This document shows, piece by piece, positions 1-6,234 of a stretch of 64,000 nucleotides of DNA. Position 1 is the first letter of the stretch; each line of letters opens with the position of its first letter. The position numbers and the translations under genes are program-made. A model generated the notes under the pieces. It saw only the letters and a list, made by a program, of their open reading frames with translations. It did not search any database and was not told the origin of the DNA. Origin of the DNA: an uncultured Lachnospiraceae bacterium (GTDB lineage: Bacteria > Bacillota > Clostridia > Lachnospirales > Lachnospiraceae); the NCBI GenBank assembly GCA_910578795.1, contig CAJTSD010000005.1, positions 62,001 to 126,000 of the forward strand, read 5' to 3'.

Positions 1-1
1 T

Positions 2-631
2 GCAAGCTCATCATCCGTGTACGGCAGCAACAAAAAAATACCGTATGCGACGGAGGATAAGGTTGATAATCCGGTGTCTTTATATGCGGCGACGAAAAAG
101 TCAAATGAGCTGCTTGCGCATGCGTACTCGAAGCTTTACGGGATACCGTCTACCGGACTTCGGTTTTTCACGGTATATGGTCCGGCAGGGCGTCCGGATA
201 TGGCATATTTCGGGTTTACGAACAAGCTTGTTAAAAATGAAACAATCAAGATTTTTAATTATGGAAACTGCAAGCGCGATTTTACTTATATTGACGACAT
301 TGTGACAGGCGTTCATTCTGTGATGCAGTGTGCGCCGCTTCCCAATGAGGATGGTGTCAAATATAAGATTTACAATATTGGAAACAATCAGCCGGAGAAT
401 CTTCTCGATTTTGTTGAAATTTTGCAGGATGAATTAAAAGCGGCAAAGGTACTTCCAGAAGACTATGACTTTGAGGCGCATAAGGAGCTTGTGGGGATGC
501 AGCCGGGCGACGTTGAGGTCACGTATGCGGATGTGAGTGAACTTGAGCGGGATTTTGGCTTTAAGCCGGACACGGGTTTAAGGGACGGTCTTCGTAAATT
601 TGCACAGTGGTATAAGGGGTTTTATGCCTGA
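2..631 (+). CDS. NAD-dependent UDP-sugar 4-epimerase, C-terminal part (UDP-glucuronate 4-epimerase-like)
   Basis: The reading frame is open from the window edge, so the N-terminal NAD-binding Rossmann half lies outside. Visible are the catalytic serine segment (ASSSSVYG), the YAATKKSNE stretch holding the YxxxK catalytic pair of extended short-chain dehydrogenases, the substrate-binding LRFFTVYGPAGRPDMA segment, and RDFTYIDDIV. These are typical of UDP-glucuronate/UDP-galactose 4-epimerases that supply sugars for capsule or lipopolysaccharide-like glycans. The GRPDMA segment favours the UDP-glucuronate 4-epimerase subgroup. Substrate choice is inferred from motif resemblance only. The next gene is 180 bp away behind its own promoter and leader, so it is not obviously an operon partner. 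Confidence 0.88.
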   Translation, partial: ASSSSVYGSNKKIPYATEDKVDNPVSLYAATKKSNELLAHAYSKLYGIPSTGLRFFTVYGPAGRPDMAYFGFTNKLVKNETIKIFNYGNCKRDFTYIDDIVTGVHSVMQCAPLPNEDGVKYKIYNIGNNQPENLLDFVEILQDELKAAKVLPEDYDFEAHKELVGMQPGDVEVTYADVSELERDFGFKPDTGLRDGLRKFAQWYKGFYA

Positions 632-636
632 AATGA

Positions 637-665
637 TTGCAATTTAACGGCTTGGCATTTATAAT
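637..665 (+). promoter_or_regulatory. Sigma-A-type promoter for pilB leader
   Basis: TTGCAA at 637-642 and a perfect TATAAT at 660-665 are separated by 17 bp. Transcription would begin near 672, just upstream of the structured leader and pilB. Confidence 0.65.
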
Positions 666-680
666 AAAAACAATGGCAGT

Positions 681-790
681 ACATTTTTTTATGCACACGG
701 GCGTTCAAATGAAGTATGTCATTAAACCGATAAATCGGTTCGCTGACGGACGCCGGCGCGACGAGTAGGGGAAAACCTTCCCTGCTCGAT
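681..790 (+). promoter_or_regulatory. Structured 5' leader of pilB, copy A of a two-copy element
   Basis: A T-rich start (TTTTTATGC at 685-694) is followed by an enclosing stem 700-705 with 749-754, an inner hairpin 725-730 with 735-740, and a strong third hairpin 762-772 with 778-788. The third hairpin opens with GACGAGTAGGGGAA and closes before CGATTA. GAAGTATG (711-718) lies in the first domain. The same blocks in the same order recur before pyrE at 9553-9650. The third stem ends 13 nt before the GGAGG of pilB. It has no U-run, so it is not an intrinsic terminator. It matches no riboswitch class I can name. Confidence 0.6.
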
Positions 791-812
791 TAAAAGGACA
801 TGGAGGATTTCA

Positions 813-2504
813 ATGGATTTTAATAGAAAAAAAGTACGACTTGGTGATTTGCTTGTGGAAGCCGGTTCCATTACACAGGAACAGCTTATGAATGCGCTGG
901 AGAAGCAGAAAAAAAACGGAATGAAGCTTGGCGTGACGCTTGTCGATGAGGGTATCATAACAGAGGATGATATTGCGGAGGCGCTCAGCCGGCAGCTTGG
1001 CATTGAGCAGGTGGATCTGCAGAATATCAATGTAGATAATGCGGTTACAAAGCTTGTTCCAGTCAATATCCTGAAAAAATATACGATGATACCATTTGCC
1101 TTTAGCGAAAAAAACAAAAACGTGCTTCGCGTGGCAATGGAAAATCCTTTGGATACGTATGCCCAGGAGGATATTTCGATTATCACGAACTATCAGGTAG
1201 AGCCGGTGGTTGCGACAACGCGAAGCATCATGCTTGCCATTGATAAGTATCACGGACAGAATGAAATGAAGACTGCCTTAAGCCAGTATGCAAAGGAAAA
1301 ACGGCTTGAGGTGGAAGTGGATGAGCACGAGCAGGAGGACATTAACAGCTCTCCGATTGTAAAGCTTGTCAAGGAAATGATTGACCTTGCGGTGCGCCAG
1401 CGCGCGTCGGATATACATATTGAGCCGATGGAGGAATATATCCGTGTAAGATACCGTATTGACGGTGTTTTGCAGAAGAAGGCGACGTATAATGTGTCGG
1501 TGCTTCCGGCGATTATCGCGCGTATCAAGATTATCGGCGGCATGGATATTTCCGAAAAGAGAAAGCCGCAGGACGGACGAATTACGCAGGTGGTAGACCA
1601 TGTGGAGTATGATATCCGTGTTTCCATTCTGCCGACAGTGTTCGGCGAGAAGGTCGTTATGCGACTTACCGCGAAAATGGCGCTTACAAGGGAAAAGAGC
1701 CAGCTCGGCTTAAAACCTTATGAATTGGAGCAGTTTGACTATATTATCAGTAATCCCCACGGCATTTTGCTTGTTACGGGACCGACGGGTAGCGGTAAAT
1801 CGACAACGCTTTACACGGCGCTGAGTGAGTTGAATACAAACGACGTGAACATTATCACGGTCGAGGACCCTGTGGAGGCAAATATTGACGGCATTAATCA
1901 GGTTCAGGTGAATCCAAAGGCAGAACTGACGTTTGCCAGTGCGCTGCGCTCCATTTTGCGACAAGACCCGGATATTATCATGATTGGTGAGATTCGAGAC
2001 GGAGAGACGGCGTCGATTGCCGTGCAGGCGTCGATTACAGGTCACTTGGTAGTCAGTACGCTGCATACGAACTCGGCGGCAAGCTCGATTACACGATTGG
2101 AGGATATGGGCGTGGAATCGTATCTGATAGCGGATTCCGTAATCGGTGTTATTGCACAGCGACTTGTAAGACGGCTTTGTCCGATGTGCAAAAAGCCAAG
2201 ACAGGCGACGGCGGACGAGAAGAAATTTATGGGTGTGGACGAAGATAAGGATATTACGATTTACGAGCCCTGTGGGTGTTCAAAGTGCGATAATGTAGGC
2301 TATAAGGGACGTATTGGTGTGTACGAGATTATGAAAATGACGCCGACCTTAAAAAAGATTATCAGTTCAAGACAGGGTGCGGACGTGCTCAAGGAGAAGG
2401 CAATTGAGGAGGGCATGCGGACACTTCGCATGAGTGGTTCGGAGTATGTGCTTGAGGGGATTACGTCTTATTCGGAGGTTGTGAGGATTTCGTTTGATTC
2501 GTAA
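813..2504 (+). CDS. pilB: PilB/GspE-type assembly ATPase with MshEN (c-di-GMP-binding type) N-terminus
   Basis: Cytoplasmic hexameric ATPase of type IV pilus or type II secretion systems, 563 aa, the usual length. Residues 9-32 (RLGDLLVEAG...) and 38-61 (KLGVTLVDEG...) are two 24-residue motifs separated by 5 residues. This is the arrangement described for MshEN domains that bind c-di-GMP; the second has K instead of R. Walker A GPTGSGKST is near residue 323, Walker B region DPDIIMIGEIRD near 385, and a tetra-cysteine zinc site (CPMC, then CGCSKC) near 455-492. The start ATG has GGAGG upstream (802-806). No pilC, pilT or pilin genes follow, so any pilus operon is elsewhere. Confidence 0.93.
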   Translation: MDFNRKKVRLGDLLVEAGSITQEQLMNALEKQKKNGMKLGVTLVDEGIITEDDIAEALSRQLGIEQVDLQNINVDNAVTKLVPVNILKKYTMIPFAFSEKNKNVLRVAMENPLDTYAQEDISIITNYQVEPVVATTRSIMLAIDKYHGQNEMKTALSQYAKEKRLEVEVDEHEQEDINSSPIVKLVKEMIDLAVRQRASDIHIEPMEEYIRVRYRIDGVLQKKATYNVSVLPAIIARIKIIGGMDISEKRKPQDGRITQVVDHVEYDIRVSILPTVFGEKVVMRLTAKMALTREKSQLGLKPYELEQFDYIISNPHGILLVTGPTGSGKSTTLYTALSELNTNDVNIITVEDPVEANIDGINQVQVNPKAELTFASALRSILRQDPDIIMIGEIRDGETASIAVQASITGHLVVSTLHTNSAASSITRLEDMGVESYLIADSVIGVIAQRLVRRLCPMCKKPRQATADEKKFMGVDEDKDITIYEPCGCSKCDNVGYKGRIGVYEIMKMTPTLKKIISSRQGADVLKEKAIEEGMRTLRMSGSEYVLEGITSYSEVVRISFDS

Positions 2505-2537
2505 AAATCTAGACATCGGATGGATATAATGGATAAA

Positions 2538-2571
2538 AAGAGCTGTACACGTGGCTGCGTATACGGCTCTT
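2538..2571 (+). terminator. Hairpin after pilB, weak terminator candidate
   Basis: AAGAGC (2538-2543) pairs with GCTCTT (2566-2571), with a further inner stem. It is followed only by TGGTTTC, so termination would be inefficient. Confidence 0.35.
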
Positions 2572-2608
2572 GGTTTCATTGAAGCAAATGGAGGAAAGGA
2601 TATAAAAA

Positions 2609-2877
2609 TTGCAAATAAAATATGAAAAAGCGGCGGTTAAATACCTTAAAGCTTTGCCAAAGCCGCAGAGAACTTTAATTCTCACAGCGATTGAAGGATT
2701 GACACACAAACCTGCAGAGGGAGATATTATATTAAAAAAATGAGTGGTTACCGGGACGGAAGATACCGGCTGCGCGTTGGAAAATACCGGATAATTTATA
2801 AATATGTAGCGGAACAGGAAATAGAAATTTTGGTTGTTATGGATGTTGGAAGCCGTGGTGATATTTACAAAAAATAG
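2609..2877 (+). pseudogene. RelE/ParE-like toxin split by a frameshift at an A7 run
   Basis: A TTG at 2609, 9 nt after the strong site GGAGGAAAGG (2590-2599), opens a 44-codon frame ending at TGA 2741. The continuation lies in the next frame from 2740 to TAG 2875, 45 codons. One extra A in the run of seven (2734-2740) would join them into an 89-residue protein. The joined C-terminus reads YRDGRYRLRVGKYRIIYKY, the hallmark strand pattern of RelE-family mRNA interferases, and 89 aa is the family's normal length. The partner antitoxin-like gene follows 12 bp later. It could be a decayed toxin, a slippage-regulated gene or a sequence error. Confidence 0.72.
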
Positions 2878-2889
2878 GGAGATGGGATT

Positions 2890-3093
2890 ATGAGTAACAC
2901 ATTGGAAAAGTCCGTAATGATGTTGGAGATGCTGCCTGATACGGAGCAGGAGTTCGCGTATGAATTTATCAAAAGACTGGTTCTTGCGTGGGACCCTGAT
3001 TATACAAAGCTTACGCCGGAAGAACGAAAAAGAGTGGAGGCTGCGGAAAACGGTGAATATATCAATGCCGAAGACATTGACTGGGATGAATAA
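2890..3093 (+). CDS. Antitoxin-like small acidic protein
   Basis: 67 aa, acidic C-terminus (NAEDIDWDE), helical N-terminus. It starts at ATG 2890 behind GGGAGATGGG and lies 12 bp downstream of the RelE-like toxin reading frame, so the order is toxin then antitoxin. The composition and the segment AAENGEYINAEDIDW resemble antitoxins found next to RelE/ParE-type toxins in clostridia. The antitoxin role is inferred from context. The open frame is intact although the toxin frame is broken, as expected when a toxin decays first. Confidence 0.6.
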   Translation: MSNTLEKSVMMLEMLPDTEQEFAYEFIKRLVLAWDPDYTKLTPEERKRVEAAENGEYINAEDIDWDE

Positions 3094-3103
3094 AGTGCTA
3101 ATC

Positions 3104-3137
3104 AAAAAAGCGGAACCGTCGCGGGCTCCGCTTTTTT
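3104..3137 (+). terminator. Bidirectional intrinsic terminator
   Basis: AAAAAAGCGGA (3104-3114) pairs with TCCGCTTTTTT (3127-3137). The stem sits between convergent genes and has A/T tracts on both sides, so it can serve both strands. Confidence 0.85.
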
Positions 3138-3156
3138 GTTACTATTAATATAAATA

Positions 3157-3561
3157 TTACAATACAGTATATCCTTTTTGTTTCAGTACATTTTCCACCA
3201 TTTTCGGTTCTTCCGTGTGGAATACCATAATCGGTTTGCCGGACTGGCGGTTGAAGGACAAATACAGGTAATCCAAACTGATGTTTCCGTCACTGATGGA
3301 GCCTAGCAGTTTGTTGAGGTTTCCGACTTCGTCGGTGATTTCCACGCCGATGACATTGACGGTCCGGCATAGATAGCCGTTTTCGTTGAGCGCCTTACAT
3401 GCCGTTTCGGGGTCCGATACGACCATGCGCACAATCCCGTACTCGGCGCTGTCGTTGGTGACAGAGCCGAGGATATTGATTTGGTTGTCCAGCAGGATTT
3501 TCGTGATATTCTGCATGGCGCCTTTTTTATTTTCGGCGTAAATTGATATTTGTTTTAACAT
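3157..3561 (-). CDS. Tandem ACT-domain amino-acid-sensing protein
   Basis: 134 aa. It reads as two ACT modules: about residues 1-65 (ISIYAENKKGAMQNITKILL, then NILGSVTND) and 67-134 (NVIGVEITDEVGNLNKLL). The GxxxxI/L turn that binds amino acids is visible in both. Proteins like this occur next to phenylacetate-CoA ligase and indolepyruvate oxidoreductase genes in anaerobes, and probably sense an aromatic or branched amino acid. It is the last gene of the iorA-iorB unit, 55 bp after iorB. No phenylacetate-CoA ligase gene is present here. Confidence 0.82.
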   Translation of the reverse strand: MLKQISIYAENKKGAMQNITKILLDNQINILGSVTNDSAEYGIVRMVVSDPETACKALNENGYLCRTVNVIGVEITDEVGNLNKLLGSISDGNISLDYLYLSFNRQSGKPIMVFHTEEPKMVENVLKQKGYTVL

Positions 3562-3616
3562 TTGAAAAAACCATTCCCTTTCCGCAATACAACTATTGTA
3601 TTACAACTGTTTCCTG

Positions 3617-4189
3617 TTATGCAATCGCATATCCTGCCTCAAATGCGGCTTTATTGATGTCAACCGTCTTTGGCGGAACAGTCTGCTCAATCACTTCAAT
3701 CCATTTTTCTTTCTCAAAATCCATGCGCTTTGCGGCAACACCGATGATAATGGTGTTAAACACTTTTGGATTGCCAAGTTTTTTTGCCTCTGCCATTGCG
3801 TCTACGGCAATGACATTGTGGTGCTCCTTTAATGTTTCAATAATATTTTCCGGATACTGTGCCGTACCCGTCACAACCGTAATCGGGTCAATGCGCTGGT
3901 CGTTTACAATGATAACGCCGTCCTTTTTGAGAAAATGTGCATATCTTAATGCTTCAAGGCGTTCAAACGCAATCAGGACATCTGCCTGCCCTTCCTCAAC
4001 AATCGGTTCCGCAACCGCCTCGCCATAGCGCACAAACGTCACGACGCTTCCGCCGCGCTGCGCCATTCCGTGTACCTCGGAAAGTTTTACGTCAAAGCCT
4101 GCTTTTGTGGTGATACCGCCAAGGATACGGCTTGTCAGCAGCGTACCCTGACCGCCGACACCGACAATCATGATATTTTTAGTCGTCAT
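3617..4189 (-). CDS. iorB: Indolepyruvate:ferredoxin oxidoreductase beta subunit
   Basis: 190 aa. Gamma-domain type subunit of the 2-oxoacid:ferredoxin oxidoreductase superfamily. The N-terminal IMIVGVGGQGTLLTSRIL glycine-rich segment and EVHGMAQRGGSVVTFVRYG are characteristic of IorB. With IorA it performs CoA-dependent oxidative decarboxylation of aryl pyruvates from Trp, Phe and Tyr to aryl-acetyl-CoA, reducing ferredoxin. It can also run in the reductive direction. It sits 15 bp downstream of iorA with a GGAGG site. Confidence 0.93.
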   Translation of the reverse strand: MTTKNIMIVGVGGQGTLLTSRILGGITTKAGFDVKLSEVHGMAQRGGSVVTFVRYGEAVAEPIVEEGQADVLIAFERLEALRYAHFLKKDGVIIVNDQRIDPITVVTGTAQYPENIIETLKEHHNVIAVDAMAEAKKLGNPKVFNTIIIGVAAKRMDFEKEKWIEVIEQTVPPKTVDINKAAFEAGYAIA

Positions 4190-4204
4190 TTTATACCTCC
4201 AATC

Positions 4205-5941
4205 TTATTCAACACGTTCTATGGCGCCAAATTTGCAGCGTTTCATGCAAAGCCCGCAGCCGTTGCACATCGTGTCGTCAATCTTAACTGTGCCATCCTC
4301 GTTCTTTGTGATGGCAGGACAGCCTGGAACAAGGCACATGCCGCACTTCTTGCACTTTTCAGAAATCGCAACGCATTTTGCTTTTGTCGCCTGTGACTTT
4401 AACAGCGCGCACGGTGCGCATACGATAATTACCGATACCTCGTCGCGTGCAACCTCGCGTTTTACAACAGCTTCCAGCTCGTCAACATCAAACGCGTCAA
4501 CCTCATACACATGCTCAACGCCGATTGCCTTGCACAGATGATAGAGGCTGATTGCCTTTGTTTCCTTGCCGTTTAACATCTTTCCGGTCGCAGCATGATC
4601 CTGATGTCCTGTCATGCCAGTCGTTGAATTATCTAAAATCATAACAGTGCCAGTCGCCTGATTGTATACCATATTCATCAGTGAGTTGACGCCCGTATGT
4701 AAAAAGGTTGAGTCGCCAATGAGTGCAACCCAGTTCTTGATATAATCCTTGCCCTTTGCCTTTTCCATGCCGTGCAGAGTGGAAATTGACGCGCCCATGC
4801 AGACTGTCGTGTCAATGACGTTAAGCGGGGCGACTGCGCCGAGTGTGTAACAGCCGATGTCGCCTGCGCCGTGAATGCCGAGTTTTTTCAGCACGGAAAA
4901 TGTGCTTCTGTGCGGGCAGCCCGGACACAGAATGGGCGGACGTGCGGGAACCTGTGCGGCGCTTACAAGGTCAAGCGTTTCGCCAAGCACGCGCTCGCGT
5001 ATCATGTTTGCACTGTATTCTCCCTGTAAGGTGAACAGCTCTTTTCCGATACACTTGATGCCCCATGATTTAACCTGCTCTTCAATAAGCGGCTCAAGCT
5101 CTTCAAAGATGTAGAGTGTTTCTACTTTTGACGCAAATTCTTCAATCAGCTTTTTTGGAAGCGGGTGCACAAGACCAAGCTTTAAGACGCTTGCATTCGG
5201 CATAGCTTCTGCTACGTATGTATAAGGAATACCGCTTGTGATAAAACCGACTTTGGTATCCTTGTAAATTGCCTTGTTAATCGCGAATCCGCAGGCGTCT
5301 TCAGCCATCTGCCTTAAGCGGTTTTCCACATGGACGTGGCGTCCCTTTGCGTTCGCCGGCATCATGACATGCTTTGCCGCGTTGCGCTCGTAAGGTTTGT
5401 CGGGCACTTCCTCGCGCGCCTCCAGTGTGACTGGTCCCTGCGAATGCGCAAGTCTTGTCGTGGTACGAATCATGACAGGTGTGTCATATTTTTCACTGTA
5501 TTCGTATGCAAGTTTTGTGAAATCCTTTGTTTCCTGCGAGTCGGACGGCTCTAGTACGGGAACCTGTGCGACGCGCGCCACACAGCGGGAATCCTGCTCA
5601 TTCTGTGAAGAATAAAGTCCGGGATCATCGGCTGCGACCAGTACCAGTCCGCCGTTTGCGCCGATGTAGGAAACCGTATAAAGCGGGTCGCTTGCCACGT
5701 TGACGCCGACCATTTTCATGGACGCCATTGCGCGCACGCCGCTGATGGACGCTCCGATTGCCACTTCCATTGCCACCTTTTCGTTCGGCGCCCACTCTGC
5801 ATAAATTTCAGGGTACTTTACAATGTTTTCGCTGATTTCGGTGCTCGGCGTTCCAGGATATGCGCTGGATACCTTGACACCTGCCTCATAAGCTCCACGG
5901 GCAATCGCCTCATTGCCCAACATAATTTTCTTTTCGCTCAT
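4205..5941 (-). CDS. iorA: Indolepyruvate:ferredoxin oxidoreductase alpha subunit
   Basis: 578 aa, close to the usual length. The N-terminal pyrimidine-binding half begins KIMLGNEAIARGAYEAGV and contains AYPGTPSTEI. The TPP-binding half carries CPGCPHRSTF (near residue 341) and the GDSTFLHTG region. The C-terminus has two ferredoxin-type 4Fe-4S motifs, CKKCGMC...CP and CNGCGLCMKRC, near residues 534-572. It is cytoplasmic and forms the heterodimer with IorB. It has a consensus promoter and about 120 nt of leader upstream. GGAAGG precedes the ATG. Confidence 0.95.
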   Translation of the reverse strand: MSEKKIMLGNEAIARGAYEAGVKVSSAYPGTPSTEISENIVKYPEIYAEWAPNEKVAMEVAIGASISGVRAMASMKMVGVNVASDPLYTVSYIGANGGLVLVAADDPGLYSSQNEQDSRCVARVAQVPVLEPSDSQETKDFTKLAYEYSEKYDTPVMIRTTTRLAHSQGPVTLEAREEVPDKPYERNAAKHVMMPANAKGRHVHVENRLRQMAEDACGFAINKAIYKDTKVGFITSGIPYTYVAEAMPNASVLKLGLVHPLPKKLIEEFASKVETLYIFEELEPLIEEQVKSWGIKCIGKELFTLQGEYSANMIRERVLGETLDLVSAAQVPARPPILCPGCPHRSTFSVLKKLGIHGAGDIGCYTLGAVAPLNVIDTTVCMGASISTLHGMEKAKGKDYIKNWVALIGDSTFLHTGVNSLMNMVYNQATGTVMILDNSTTGMTGHQDHAATGKMLNGKETKAISLYHLCKAIGVEHVYEVDAFDVDELEAVVKREVARDEVSVIIVCAPCALLKSQATKAKCVAISEKCKKCGMCLVPGCPAITKNEDGTVKIDDTMCNGCGLCMKRCKFGAIERVE

Positions 5942-6065
5942 TTGCCAATTCCTTCCTAATTATATACTTGCTGGTATTTATAAAGAACGCTTTGCGTTCT
6001 TTCGGTGTGAAGTATTAGATTTTCTTATGCGGTGTTTTTTAGCGCCTTAGAAATTCTCTTCACAC
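5942..6065 (-). promoter_or_regulatory. iorA 5' leader with two nested stem elements
   Basis: From a start near 6061 the minus-strand RNA would open with GUGUGAAG (6058-6065), which is complementary to CUUCACAC (6005-6012), closing a domain of about 45 nt. A perfect hairpin follows at 5982-6002 (AAAGAACGC, loop of 3, GCGTTCTTT). The second hairpin is followed by AUAAAU, a weak terminator tail. It could be an attenuator; I cannot assign a class. Confidence 0.4.
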
Positions 6066-6067
6066 TT

Positions 6068-6096
6068 ATGATAGAAAAAAAATAGAAAGAAGTCAA
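6068..6096 (-). promoter_or_regulatory. Promoter of iorA
   Basis: On the minus strand TTGACT (6091-6096) and TATCAT (6068-6073) are separated by exactly 17 bp. This is the only good sigma-A match upstream of iorA. Confidence 0.72.
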
Positions 6097-6183
6097 CGAA
6101 AAATATGATGAAATGTGACTGAAAATGTATTATAGTAATAAATAGATTAGGATCGACGATAGATTCGGAATCAATTGGAAAAT

Positions 6184-6199
6184 TTGTGCAGAGGCACAA
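6184..6199 (+). promoter_or_regulatory. Inverted repeat before feoAB
   Basis: TTGTGC (6184-6189), 4-nt spacer AGAG, GCACAA (6194-6199). A closely similar repeat stands at the same distance (about 35 bp) before the macAB-like operon at 41103-41120. It could be an operator or a short mRNA hairpin. Confidence 0.4.
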
Positions 6200-6234
6200 G
6201 TTTACGGACATTGACCGAAATGAGGAGGATTATT

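Noticed and set aside
681..790. c-di-GMP (GEMM), TPP, glycine, THF or ykkC riboswitch before pilB
   Set aside because: None of the conserved core sequences that I know for these classes is present.
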